Source of the DNA: Streptomyces natalensis ATCC 27448
GTDB lineage: Bacteria; Actinomycetota; Actinomycetes; Streptomycetales; Streptomycetaceae
DNA: 64,000 bases
NCBI RefSeq assembly: GCF_000935125.1
Contig: NZ_JRKI01000003.1
Coordinates: 372,001 to 436,000, forward strand
Reading direction: 5' to 3'
Under the pieces are notes generated by a model. It made no database searches and was not told the DNA's origin. It was given only the letters and a program-made list of their open reading frames with translations. Positions 1-7,802 of the stretch are shown piece by piece (position 1 is the stretch's first letter; each line of letters starts with the position of its first letter). Position numbers and translations under genes: made by a program.

Positions 1-1
1 G

Positions 2-838
2 CCGCCGTCCGAGGTCGCCGAGGCGGTACCGCCGGAGCTGGACGGCCTGGTCATGCGGTCGCTGGCCAAGGACCCGGACGACCGTTTCCAGACCGCGGAG
101 GAGATGCGCGGGCTGGTCCAGTACTCGCTGCAGATGCTTCAGGAGCAGGGTGGGCACACCGGCACCTGGAACACCGGCCCGGTGTCGATACACGAGGGTG
201 GCAGCCCCCAGGGCATGGGCGGCGCCGCGACCACCGTGCTGCGACAGCACCCGGACAACGGTCAGACCACGGCACAGCCGATTCTGCCGGGTGGCCGGGA
301 CGACGACGGCGGCTTCGAGGGCGGCCACCGTTCCGCCAGGCGGGGCCGCGGCAAGGTCTGGCTGATCGCTGCGCTCGCCGTGATCGCCATCGCGGCCGGC
401 GTGGCGTTTGCGCTCCAGCACTCGAAGACGGGGAAGAACGGGACGGACACCCCCACGTCGCCGTCGCCGTCGGTTTCCAAGCAGCACAAGACCAGCGAGC
501 CGCCGACCGAGGAGCCGAGCACTCCGGAGACCGAGCCCGGCACCACGGGTGGTGACTCCAACACCTACGCCCCGCCGCCCAGCGCGGAGCCCAGCACGCC
601 GGAGTCGTCCGAGCCGCCCAGCTCGGAGCCGCCGTCGTCGGAGCCTCCGACGTCCGAGCCGCCCACCGACACCACCGGTGGCGGTACGACGGACGGCGGC
701 ACGCTCGACGGTGGGACGTCGGACGGCGGCACGACCGATGGCGGGACGTCGAACGGTGGCACGACCGATGGCGCTACGACAGACGGTGCCACCACGGGTA
801 CGAACTCCGGCATGACCACGGGGACCACCGGCAACTGA
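2..838 (+). CDS. Ser/Thr protein kinase, C-terminal part (5' end outside window)
   Basis: The reading frame is open from base 2, so the gene begins upstream of the window. The first codons give the end of a Hanks-type kinase domain, with an LDGLVMRSLAKDP segment followed by DDRFQTAEEM; the Arg is the conserved subdomain XI residue. A membrane segment follows at about residues 119-138 (WLIAALAVIAIAAGVAF). The tail is extracytoplasmic and low in complexity: first Pro/Ser/Glu with repeated SSEPP, then Thr/Gly/Asp with repeated TDGG. No PASTA repeat is present, so ligand sensing by muropeptide is not indicated. The kinase domain would act in the cytoplasm on unknown substrates. The call is sure for the family and open for the role. 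Confidence 0.9.
   Translation, partial: PPSEVAEAVPPELDGLVMRSLAKDPDDRFQTAEEMRGLVQYSLQMLQEQGGHTGTWNTGPVSIHEGGSPQGMGGAATTVLRQHPDNGQTTAQPILPGGRDDDGGFEGGHRSARRGRGKVWLIAALAVIAIAAGVAFALQHSKTGKNGTDTPTSPSPSVSKQHKTSEPPTEEPSTPETEPGTTGGDSNTYAPPPSAEPSTPESSEPPSSEPPSSEPPTSEPPTDTTGGGTTDGGTLDGGTSDGGTTDGGTSNGGTTDGATTDGATTGTNSGMTTGTTGN
691..790 (+). repeat. Short in-frame tandem repeats in the kinase tail
   Basis: The 3' part of the kinase gene is built of imperfect 12-15 bp units encoding (S/T)DGGT. The repeats keep the frame. The segment encodes a flexible extracellular stalk and is a likely site of copy-number change between strains. Confidence 0.6.
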
Positions 839-855
839 CCGGCTCAAGCCGCAGG

Positions 856-892
856 CGGCGGGCCGCTCCAGGACTTCTGGAGCGGCCCGCCG
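856..892. terminator. Strong bidirectional hairpin between convergent genes
   Basis: Perfect 16-bp inverted repeat (arms 856-871 and 877-892) with a 5-base loop. It lies between the 3' end of the kinase gene (838) and the 3' end of the APH-family gene (898). A run of T with one G follows on the plus side. parS begins three bases later. Confidence 0.8.
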
Positions 893-894
893 TT

Positions 895-908
895 GTTTCA
901 CGTGAAAC
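895..908. other. parS: parS site 1 (GTTTCACGTGAAAC)
   Basis: Exact 14-bp palindrome identical to the Streptomyces ParB-binding site. It overlaps the 3' end of the minus-strand APH-family gene, whose last codons GGT TTC ACG TGA are read out of the palindrome. Confidence 0.9.
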
Positions 909-1950
909 CGTCCGCGAAGGCATCCCGCACGGCCGAGTACTCCCGGGTCCACCACACCGCCAGTGCGGCCGCGGCCGGGAACTGCGGGTCGGTGCGCGGG
1001 TCGCCGAGCCGGTAGCGCCAGGTGAGCATCCAGAAGTCGTTCAGCCGCTCCCACCACACCCGGTGCACGGCCGCGGCCAGTTCGTCGGATCCGGCGCCGC
1101 AGGCGCTGCGGTAGGCGCCCGCGTACGCCGCCACCTTCGCCAGGTCGAGGCTGCCGGAGGGCCGTACGAAGAAGATCGCGGCGGCGCGTACCGCCTCCTC
1201 GGCGCGGGGCTGGACGCCCAGGCGGTCCCAGTCGACGATCGCGGCCGGTTCCGCGCCGCGGTAGAGCACGTTGAGGGGATGGAAGTCGCCGTGCACCCAG
1301 CCCGCGGGGGGCGCTGCACCGGCCGCCGGGCGGCGGTGGGACAGCCGCTTGAGCAGGGCCCGGCGCTCCAGGAGGCGGTGTTCGGCCAGTTCGTCGAAGC
1401 TGGTGCGGGGGCGTGCCCGGCGAGCCAGGGCGAGCAGCTCGTCGATCAGCTCGAAGGTGTGGGCGGGGTCGGCGGCGTCGGCCGGAAAGGTGAGCCGCGG
1501 GGGGCACGGTTCGCCCGCCATGACCTGCTCCAGGGTGGTGTGGACGCGGCCCAGCAGCGCACCGAGCCGGCGGGACTGGGCCAGGCTCAGTGCGGCGCCG
1601 CTCAGATGCCGTCCCTCGACCCAGGGGTGCAGGGCATAGCAGCGGCCGTCCAGGACGGTAACGGTGTGGCCGTCGGCGGCGGGGACCGGCGGGGCGACCG
1701 GCAGTCCGCGGTCGGCGAGCCGGAGGGTGGCGCGGTGCTGGCGGGTGATGGCGCCGAGGTCGCCGTCGAGGTGGTGCTTGAGGAAATACCGGCCGTGTGT
1801 GGTGGCGAGAAAGTAGCCGTGGTTGAGCAGGCCCTCGGCGACGGGTTCACACGAGAGGGGCTCGCCGGCGTCTCCGTAGCGGCTCAGCAGGGGGACGAGG
1901 AGGTGCCCGTCGGGCGTTGCCGCCGTCCGGGCTACAGATGAGCGCAGCAC
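898..1950 (-). CDS. APH-family phosphotransferase
   Basis: This 350-residue protein belongs to the aminoglycoside phosphotransferase / choline kinase fold. The catalytic loop is HGDFHPLNVLYRG at about residues 220-232, with the Brenner Asp and metal-binding Asn. It is followed by the Mg-binding motif AIVDWD at about 237-242. An N-terminal lobe with GYFLATTHGRYFLKHH carries the likely nucleotide-binding Lys. Family members phosphorylate aminoglycosides, homoserine, choline or other small hydroxyl substrates, and the substrate cannot be read from the sequence. The gene is convergent with the kinase gene. Its stop codon and last two sense codons lie inside parS site 1, so the protein ends in Phe-Thr. 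Confidence 0.85.
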   Translation of the reverse strand: MLRSSVARTAATPDGHLLVPLLSRYGDAGEPLSCEPVAEGLLNHGYFLATTHGRYFLKHHLDGDLGAITRQHRATLRLADRGLPVAPPVPAADGHTVTVLDGRCYALHPWVEGRHLSGAALSLAQSRRLGALLGRVHTTLEQVMAGEPCPPRLTFPADAADPAHTFELIDELLALARRARPRTSFDELAEHRLLERRALLKRLSHRRPAAGAAPPAGWVHGDFHPLNVLYRGAEPAAIVDWDRLGVQPRAEEAVRAAAIFFVRPSGSLDLAKVAAYAGAYRSACGAGSDELAAAVHRVWWERLNDFWMLTWRYRLGDPRTDPQFPAAAALAVWWTREYSAVRDAFADGFT

Positions 1951-2074
1951 GCGCCAGATGTTAGATCAACAGGGTCGGGCAGAGCGGGCCTATCGGAAAG
2001 CCTCACGCGGAGTGCGCATATGGGAAGACCTCGCCCGGTATGCCGCGCTCGGCCGTGCGTCATCCGGTCGTGCG

Positions 2075-2491
2075 TCACGCCATCCGTGCGAACTGGAAGG
2101 CCGGCACGTCCGTCAGCTGGTGCAGGGTAACGAACTGCGGCTCGATACGGAGGAAGACCGGGTCGAACGGTACCCCGTCGGCCAGTCGCGGGGTGCGGCC
2201 GAAGAGCGCGCGCTCGCCGGGGGTGGGCTCGAAGACCCGCGCGGTGCCGGTGAACTGCACGGACCAGGTATCGCTCGCGCCGCTGTTGATGTTGTCCGCC
2301 TCGTATGCGACCACGCTGCCGTCGAGTGCCTGGTGGTAGCCGTAGCCGCGGTGCAGCCGGAGGACCAGCTGCCCGTCGATGAGGAGATGCCGGGTGACGG
2401 TGGTGAACGGCAGCGCGCGTCGGCTGGCCGACACCCGGCCGTACGGTGTGCGGCTCAGCAGCTCGAGCGCGCGGTAGTCGTCGCAGGGCAT
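2075..2491 (-). CDS. Pyridoxamine 5'-phosphate oxidase-like FMN-binding protein
   Basis: The start at 2491 (MPCDDYRALELL) is chosen because a GTGAGG-like ribosome site precedes it. The longer upstream frame would run into the regulator gene at 2622. The 138-residue product fits the Pyridox_ox_2 / split-barrel flavin reductase family: an RTPYGRVS strand, LPFTTVTRHLLIDGQLVLRLH, and a GSVVAYEADNINSG segment. Such proteins bind FMN or F420 and reduce small molecules; many actinobacterial members have no known substrate. It is transcribed in the same direction as the upstream response regulator, about 130 bp apart, so co-transcription is possible. Confidence 0.75.
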   Translation of the reverse strand: MPCDDYRALELLSRTPYGRVSASRRALPFTTVTRHLLIDGQLVLRLHRGYGYHQALDGSVVAYEADNINSGASDTWSVQFTGTARVFEPTPGERALFGRTPRLADGVPFDPVFLRIEPQFVTLHQLTDVPAFQFARMA

Positions 2492-2621
2492 GGCCTCACA
2501 CTGTCCGTCCGTACCGGGCGCAAGTAGGGGCGGCCGCCCCGAATGAGCCGGGACCAAGGTCCCGGCGGCGGGATGCCGTGCACGGCGATGGTTGGCGCTG
2601 CGTGCCTGGTGAGAGGCGGCT

Positions 2622-3260
2622 TCAGGAATTCTTCGCCTGCATCCGCGCGACATATGCGGCGGCCTGGGAACGGCGTTCCATGCCGAGCTTGGAGAGCAGG
2701 CTGGAGACATAATTCTTGATCGTTTTTTCGGCGAGATGGAGCCGCTCGCCGATGGCGCGGTTGGTCAGCCCCTCGCCGATCAGATCGAGGATCTTGCGCT
2801 CTTGTTCGGTGAGATTCGCCAGCCGGTCATCGCCCTTCGCGGCGTTGCCGTCGCGCAGCCGCTCCAGTACCCGGGCCGTGGCCACCGGGTCGAGCAGGGA
2901 CTTTCCGGCCGCCACATCGCGCACCGCGGAGAGCAGTTCGCTGCCCCGAATCGCCTTGAGTACATAACCGGCGGCGCCGGCCATGATCGCGTCGAAAAGG
3001 GCCTCGTCATCGGCGAACGACGTGAGCATCAGACAATTGATGTCCGGGTTCTGCGAGCGGATCTCACGGCAGACCTCGACGCCGCTGCCGTCCGGCAGCC
3101 GGACGTCCAGCACCGCCACATCGGGGCGCGTCGCGGGGATTCTGACCAGGGCATCTGCGGCGGTTCCCGCCTCGCCGACGATCTCGATGTCCGCTTCGGA
3201 CGAGAGCATTTCGTGGACGCCCCGCCGTACAACTTCGTGGTCATCGAGCAGGAAAACCAT
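2622..3260 (-). CDS. NarL/LuxR-family response regulator (orphan)
   Basis: The 212-residue protein has a receiver domain (acidic pair LLDDHE, phospho-acceptor D52 in VLDVRLPDG, switch Thr in MLTSFAD, Lys in YVLKAIRG). A LuxR-type HTH follows at about residues 145-205 (LTEQERKILDLIGEGLTNR, KTIKNYVSSLLSKL). The architecture resembles DevR/OsdR-like regulators. No histidine kinase gene lies beside it, so the partner must be encoded elsewhere or be absent. The start MVFLLDD at 3260 was chosen by alignment to the family; the frame is open upstream to 3359. The gene is divergent from bkdA across a 351-bp gap and could regulate that operon, but the sequence only shows proximity. Confidence 0.85.
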   Translation of the reverse strand: MVFLLDDHEVVRRGVHEMLSSEADIEIVGEAGTAADALVRIPATRPDVAVLDVRLPDGSGVEVCREIRSQNPDINCLMLTSFADDEALFDAIMAGAAGYVLKAIRGSELLSAVRDVAAGKSLLDPVATARVLERLRDGNAAKGDDRLANLTEQERKILDLIGEGLTNRAIGERLHLAEKTIKNYVSSLLSKLGMERRSQAAAYVARMQAKNS

Positions 3261-3611
3261 GATTTTTCCGTTTTCGCGCACGGCCTCAGTCTCACACACA
3301 AAACTCTTCCCGTGCGCCAGGTCACCCATATAACGTGCCGTTGTCCCGGCGGCCTGCAACGCTGTGACCAGGAGTTGTTCCCAGCCTTCGTGATTTTACT
3401 TGGAAATCCAAGCAAAATCGCAGGTCAGCGCCGTTTCCACTTAGGCTTCGGCTCTGGGTAACGTGCAAAGAGCAGGCCACTGTCCGGGACGCTTTGTTCC
3501 ACCCGGAACCGGCCGCGTTCGCACACACCCCGTGCGCCGAATCGGATACCGGGTGAGCCGCAATACGGCCACCGGCGGACCCCGGGGGCCGGACAGACGG
3601 AGGAGCAGCAC
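3261..3611. promoter_or_regulatory. Divergent promoter region, response regulator / bkd operon
   Basis: This 351-bp gap holds no gene. It must contain the promoters of the minus-strand response regulator and of the bkd operon. It is richer in A/T than its surroundings around 3385-3440, where a 28-bp dyad lies (separate entry). A GGAGGAG ribosome site precedes the bkdA start at 3612. I could not place a confident -10/-35 pair. Confidence 0.5.
3392..3419. promoter_or_regulatory. 28-bp A/T-rich operator-like dyad upstream of bkdA
   Basis: Arms GATTTTACTTGGA (3392-3404) and TCCAAGCAAAATC (3407-3419) are inverted repeats of 13 bp with one mismatch and a 2-base centre. Such an A/T-rich near-perfect dyad stands out in 70-plus percent GC DNA. 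Lrp/AsnC-family BkdR proteins regulate bkd operons in other bacteria, so an Lrp-type site is one reading. Autoregulation by the adjacent NarL-type regulator is another. Confidence 0.55.
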
Positions 3612-4820
3612 GTGACCGTGGAAGGCACTGCCCAGCGGAAGGCCACCCGCGCCGGCAGCAAGCGCACCGCCGCAAAGAAGGCGTCGCCGGCGAAGAAGGC
3701 GACATCGGCCAAGGCCGGCCGGCCGGACGAGGCGGAGCAGGACCAGCTCGTACAACTGCTGACCCCGGAAGGGAAGCGGGTCGAGCACCCGGATTACTCG
3801 ATTGACCTGTCCCCCGATGAGCTGCGCGGGCTCTACCGCGACATGGTCCTCACGCGGCGGTTCGATGCCGAGGCGACCACTCTCCAGCGCCAGGGCGAAC
3901 TGGGCCTGTGGGCCTCGCTGCTGGGCCAGGAGGCCGCCCAGATCGGTTCGGGCCGCGCACTGCGCGATGACGACTACGTCTTCCCGACCTACCGCGAGCA
4001 CGGCGTTGCCTGGTGCCGCGGCGTCGACCCGACGAACCTGCTGGGCATGTTCCGCGGTGTCAACCACGGTGGCTGGGACCCCAACAGCAATAACTTCCAC
4101 CTCTACACCATCGTCATCGGCTCGCAGACGCTGCACGCGACCGGCTATGCGATGGGGGTGCAGAAGGACGGCGCGGATTCCGCGGTCATCGCGTACTTCG
4201 GTGACGGCGCCTCCAGCCAGGGTGACGTCGCCGAATCCTTCACCTTCTCCGCGGTCTACAACGCCCCGGTCGTGTTCTTCTGCCAGAACAACCAGTGGGC
4301 GATCTCCGAGCCCACCGAGCGGCAGACCCGCGTCCCCCTCTACCAGCGCGCCCGCGGCTACGGCTTCCCGGGCGTCCGGGTGGACGGCAACGACGTGCTG
4401 GCGTGCCTCGCGGTGACCCGCGCGGCGCTGGAGCGGGCCCGTACCGGGCAGGGACCCATGCTGGTCGAGGCGTTCACCTACCGTATGGGCGCGCACACCA
4501 CCTCGGACGACCCGACCAAGTACCGGGCCGACGAGGAGACGCTGGCCTGGGAGGCCAAGGACCCGATCCTGCGGCTGCGGACGTATCTGGAGTCCGAGGG
4601 CCTCGTCGACGATGCGTATCTCGCCGCGATCGACCAGGAGAGCGACGCGCTGGGCAAGAGGGTCCGCGATGTCGTGCGTGCCATGCCGGATCCGGATCCC
4701 ATGGCGATCTTCGAGAATGTCTATGCGGACGGGCATGCGCTCGTCGATGAGGAGCGCGCGCAGTTCGCCGCGTACCAGGCGTCGTTCGCCGATGCCGAAG
4801 CCGTCGCGGAGGGGAACTGA
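3612..4820 (+). CDS. bkdA: Branched-chain 2-oxo acid dehydrogenase E1 alpha subunit
   Basis: The 402-residue, ThDP-dependent E1 alpha subunit decarboxylates branched 2-oxo acids from Val, Leu and Ile and transfers the acyl group to the E2 lipoyl arm. The ThDP motif runs from GDGAS at residue 197 to NN at 226-227 (FFCQNNQWAIS). RQGELGLWASLLGQEAA and the PTYREHGV segment are typical of the family. The N-terminal 45 residues are a Lys/Ala-rich extension (KKASPAKKA) not needed for the fold. The GTG start at 3612 has GGAGGAG in front. The E1 beta gene follows 2 bp after the stop, and E2 comes next, so this is the first gene of a three-gene operon. Products feed iso/anteiso fatty acids and polyketide starters. 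A pyruvate dehydrogenase label is possible; subunit order favours BCDH. Confidence 0.88.
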   Translation: MTVEGTAQRKATRAGSKRTAAKKASPAKKATSAKAGRPDEAEQDQLVQLLTPEGKRVEHPDYSIDLSPDELRGLYRDMVLTRRFDAEATTLQRQGELGLWASLLGQEAAQIGSGRALRDDDYVFPTYREHGVAWCRGVDPTNLLGMFRGVNHGGWDPNSNNFHLYTIVIGSQTLHATGYAMGVQKDGADSAVIAYFGDGASSQGDVAESFTFSAVYNAPVVFFCQNNQWAISEPTERQTRVPLYQRARGYGFPGVRVDGNDVLACLAVTRAALERARTGQGPMLVEAFTYRMGAHTTSDDPTKYRADEETLAWEAKDPILRLRTYLESEGLVDDAYLAAIDQESDALGKRVRDVVRAMPDPDPMAIFENVYADGHALVDEERAQFAAYQASFADAEAVAEGN

Positions 4821-4822
4821 CC

Positions 4823-5806
4823 ATGGCTGTCCACGAGAAGATCACCATCGCCAAGGCGATCAACGCTTCGCTGCGCACGTCCATGGAGGCCGACCCCAAG
4901 GTCGTCGTCATGGGCGAGGACGTCGGCAAGCTCGGCGGCGTCTTCCGCGTCACCGACGGACTGCAGAAGGACTTCGGCGAGGACCGGGTGATCGACACCC
5001 CGCTCGCCGAATCCGGCATCATCGGCACCGCGATCGGACTGGCCCTGCGCGGCTACCGCCCCGTCGCCGAGATCCAGTTCGACGGCTTCGTCTTCCCCGC
5101 CTACGACCAGATCGTCACCCAGCTCGCCAAGATGCACGCCCGCGCGCTGGGCAAGGTCAAGGTGCCGGTCGTCATCCGTATCCCCTACGGCGGCGGCATC
5201 GGCGCGGTCGAGCACCACTCCGAGTCCCCCGAGGCGCTCTTTGCGCATGTCGCGGGCCTGAAGGTGGTCACTCCCTCGAACTCCTCCGACGCCTACTGGA
5301 TGCTCCAGCAGGCCATTGCGGGCGACGACCCGGTCATCTACTTCGAGCCCAAGCGCCGCTATCACGACCGGTCGCGGCTGGACACCGAATCGATCCCCGA
5401 CCCGCTCCACAAGGCGCGTGTGGCCCAGGCCGGCAACGACCTCACGCTCGCCGCATACGGCCCGATGGTGAAGGTCTGTCTCGACGCCGCCAAGGTTGCG
5501 GCCGAGGAGGGCAAGTCGGTCGAGGTCGTCGATCTGCGCTCCATCTCGCCGATCGACTTCGACACCGTCCAGACGTCGGTCGAGAAGACCGGCCGGCTGG
5601 TCGTGGTCCACGAGGCGCCGGCCTTCCTCGGCTCGGGTGCGGAGATCGCTGCCCGGATCACCGAGCGCTGCTTCTACCACCTGGAGGCGCCGGTCCTGCG
5701 GGTCGGCGGCTTCCACGCCCCGTATCCGCCGTCCAGGCTGGAGGACGAGTACCTTCCGGGACTGGACCGGGTGCTCGACGCCGTTGATCGCGCGCTGGCG
5801 TACTGA
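4823..5806 (+). CDS. bkdB: Branched-chain 2-oxo acid dehydrogenase E1 beta subunit
   Basis: This is a 327-residue transketolase-like E1 beta subunit, which completes the alpha2-beta2 heterotetramer with the preceding product. Landmarks are VVVMGEDVGKLGGVF near the N terminus, the ThDP-pyrimidine-contacting Glu in TPLAESGIIG, IQFDGFVFPAYDQI, and the C-terminal transketolase domain with EVVDLRSISPIDFDTV. It lies two bases downstream of bkdA in the same operon and the length is normal for the family. Confidence 0.92.
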   Translation: MAVHEKITIAKAINASLRTSMEADPKVVVMGEDVGKLGGVFRVTDGLQKDFGEDRVIDTPLAESGIIGTAIGLALRGYRPVAEIQFDGFVFPAYDQIVTQLAKMHARALGKVKVPVVIRIPYGGGIGAVEHHSESPEALFAHVAGLKVVTPSNSSDAYWMLQQAIAGDDPVIYFEPKRRYHDRSRLDTESIPDPLHKARVAQAGNDLTLAAYGPMVKVCLDAAKVAAEEGKSVEVVDLRSISPIDFDTVQTSVEKTGRLVVVHEAPAFLGSGAEIAARITERCFYHLEAPVLRVGGFHAPYPPSRLEDEYLPGLDRVLDAVDRALAY

Positions 5807-5824
5807 GGGGTTTGAGGAGAGTTC

Positions 5825-7294
5825 GTGACCATGACTGCAAGCACCACAGGCGCCCAGCGCATCCGTGAGTTCAAGATGCCCGACGTGGGCGAGGGCCTCA
5901 CCGAGGCCGAGATCCTCAAGTGGTACGTCCAGCCGGGCGACACCGTCACCGACGGCCAGGTCATCTGTGAGGTCGAGACCGCCAAGGCGGCCGTCGAACT
6001 GCCCATCCCCTACGACGGGGTGGTGCATGCGCTGCACTTCGACGAGGGCGTCACCGTCGATGTCGGCACCGCCATCATCGCCGTGGACACCGACCCCGGC
6101 GCCGGGCCCGCGCCCGAGTCCGCCGCGCCGGCCGTGGACGCGACGTCCGCGCCCGCCGGGGTGGAGACCGATGCCGAGCCGCAGGGCCGGCAGGCGGTCC
6201 TCGTCGGCTATGGTGCCGCCCCGGCCTCGACGAAGCGCCGGGCCCGCAAGCCGCAGCCGGGTGCCCCGGTGGGTGCCCAGACGGGTGTGCCTGCCCAGCC
6301 CGAGCCGGTGAACGCCATGGTGCAGGCCGAGCTGAACGGGCGTCCCGCGGCCGCGGCTCCGGTCGCTCCGATTGCTCCCGCTCCGCAGGCCGGCCGGCCG
6401 CTGGCCAAGCCGCCGGTCCGTAAGCTCGCCAAGGACCTGGGCATCGACCTGGCGACCATCGCCCCCACCGGTCCCGGCGGGATCATCACCCGCGAGGACG
6501 TCCATGCGGCCGCCGCCCCGGCTCCGTCCGTGGCCGCCGCGCCGGCGCCCGCAGCGGCGGCTCCCGCGGAGGTGGGCGTGGTCGACGCCGCCGCCCGCGA
6601 GCGTCGGGTGCCGGTCAAGGGCGTACGCAAGGCCACCGCCCAGGCGATGGTGAACTCGGCCTTCACCGCGCCCCATGTCACGGAGTTCATCACCGTCGAC
6701 GTGACCCGCACGATGAAGCTCGTCCAGCAGCTGAAGCAGGACCCGGACATGGCCGGGCTGCGCGTCAATCCGCTGCTGCTCGTTGCCAAGGCCCTCCTGG
6801 TCGCCATCAAGCGGCACCCGGAGGTCAACGCGGCCTGGGACGAGGCAAACCAGGAGATCGTCTACAAGGACTACATCAACCTCGGCATCGCGGCGGCCAC
6901 TCCGCGGGGTCTGATCGTCCCGAACATCAAGGACGCGGGCGTCAAGACGCTGCCCCAACTCGCCGCGGAACTGGGCGAGCTGGTCTCCACGGCCCGCGAG
7001 GGCAAGACCTCCCCGGCGGCCATGTCCGGCGGTACGGTCACCATCACCAACGTGGGCGTCTTCGGCGTCGACACCGGTACGCCGATCCTCAACCCGGGCG
7101 AGTCCGCGATCCTCGCCTTCGGCGCGGTCAAGCTCCAGCCCTGGGTCCACAAGGGCCAGGTCAAGGCCCGCCAGGTCACCACCCTGGCGCTGTCCTTCGA
7201 TCACCGCCTGATCGACGGTGAACTGGGCTCCAAGCTGCTCGCGGATGTCGCGGCGATTCTGGAGCACCCCAAGCGGCTGATCACCTGGGGCTGA
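5825..7294 (+). CDS. bkdC: Branched-chain 2-oxo acid dehydrogenase E2 (lipoyl acyltransferase)
   Basis: The 489-residue E2 core enzyme transfers the branched acyl group to CoA. Domain order: one lipoyl domain (residues 12-90, lipoyl Lys at about 54 in VETAKAAVEL), an Ala/Pro linker, a peripheral subunit-binding domain (about 192-228, VRKLAKDLGIDL and GPGGIITREDV), a second Ala/Pro linker, and the acyltransferase domain (about 258-489) ending with the catalytic His-Asp motif SFDHRLIDGE. The start is GTG 5825; an ATG six bases later is equally placed behind the GAGGAG site. The operon has no E3 gene, so dihydrolipoamide dehydrogenase is encoded elsewhere. The stop is followed by the large parS palindrome. 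Confidence 0.92.
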   Translation: MTMTASTTGAQRIREFKMPDVGEGLTEAEILKWYVQPGDTVTDGQVICEVETAKAAVELPIPYDGVVHALHFDEGVTVDVGTAIIAVDTDPGAGPAPESAAPAVDATSAPAGVETDAEPQGRQAVLVGYGAAPASTKRRARKPQPGAPVGAQTGVPAQPEPVNAMVQAELNGRPAAAAPVAPIAPAPQAGRPLAKPPVRKLAKDLGIDLATIAPTGPGGIITREDVHAAAAPAPSVAAAPAPAAAAPAEVGVVDAAARERRVPVKGVRKATAQAMVNSAFTAPHVTEFITVDVTRTMKLVQQLKQDPDMAGLRVNPLLLVAKALLVAIKRHPEVNAAWDEANQEIVYKDYINLGIAAATPRGLIVPNIKDAGVKTLPQLAAELGELVSTAREGKTSPAAMSGGTVTITNVGVFGVDTGTPILNPGESAILAFGAVKLQPWVHKGQVKARQVTTLALSFDHRLIDGELGSKLLADVAAILEHPKRLITWG

Positions 7295-7315
7295 GCCGTC
7301 CCGGCTGAACCCGAG

Positions 7316-7357
7316 GCGGCAGGGGCGATGTTTCACGTGAAACATCGCCCCTGCCGC
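7316..7357. terminator. 42-bp perfect palindrome with parS at its centre
   Basis: The dyad is perfect for 21 bp on each side of the centre at 7336/7337. The inner 14 bp are parS and the outer arms read GCGGCAGGGGCGAT. It lies 21 bp after the bkdC stop and before the end of the convergent small gene at 7408, where an intrinsic bidirectional terminator is expected. As RNA it can form a 20-plus bp hairpin. Confidence 0.6.
7330..7343. other. parS: parS site 2
   Basis: Exact GTTTCACGTGAAAC at the centre of the 42-bp palindrome downstream of bkdC. It pairs with site 3, 28 bp away. Confidence 0.9.
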
Positions 7358-7371
7358 GTTTCACGTGAAAC
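7358..7371. other. parS: parS site 3
   Basis: Exact GTTTCACGTGAAAC, starting one base after the right arm of the palindrome around site 2. Centre-to-centre spacing from site 2 is 28 bp, the same as in the 43.7-kb pair. Confidence 0.9.
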
Positions 7372-7407
7372 ATCGCGTCTGGTCGTCCGCCCCCGTATGA
7401 ACCGCGC

Positions 7408-7587
7408 TCAGCCCCTGATGAGCTGCACCGCCCGGCTGAAGTGGGCCACCGGTCCGGTCGGTCCGTCCGGATCGGCATGTGCGGCGGCGCTGCGAGCCAG
7501 CGCCGTGCCGCCCCAGACGGCGGCGACGAGCAGTGCCACCACGACGGTGTTCCTGGTCCGGCGTCCGGCGTTCGTCCTGGGCTGCAT
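7408..7587 (-). CDS. Small membrane-anchored or secreted protein, function unknown
   Basis: The 59-residue product starts at ATG 7587 behind AAGGGGAG. It has an Arg-rich N terminus (MQPRTNAGRRTRN), one hydrophobic segment at about residues 15-27 (VVVALLVAAVWGG) and an ALARSAAAHA stretch that could be a signal peptidase site. The rest is about 25 polar residues. I do not recognise a family. It is convergent with the bkd operon, separated by the parS pair. Confidence 0.55.
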   Translation of the reverse strand: MQPRTNAGRRTRNTVVVALLVAAVWGGTALARSAAAHADPDGPTGPVAHFSRAVQLIRG

Positions 7588-7802
7588 GGTCAACTCCCCT
7601 TGAGTGCAGAGCCGCTCTGGCTCCCCGTCTCCATTCACCCACGGATTCGGGGCCCGTCCGTACGCGTCAGGTACGGACTCACGTCAGCCTTAAGTCGGAC
7701 CCCCTGTCCCTCTCGGGTCCCCCTTTCGCCAGAGCCCGCAGCCGGGTACAGGGGCCGGGAAACGGTTTGCCCGCTGTGGGCGGGCTGTTTACGGTCGGCG
7801 TA

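Noticed and set aside
4721..7345. 874-residue open frame opposite bkdB and bkdC
   Set aside because: Composition is that of a shadow frame (His/Arg/Gly/Asp-rich) and the plus strand has clear BCDH subunits.
7316..7371. Insertion-sequence end or attachment site
   Set aside because: The long palindromes have no transposase, no target duplication and a common parS core; segregation and termination explain them better.
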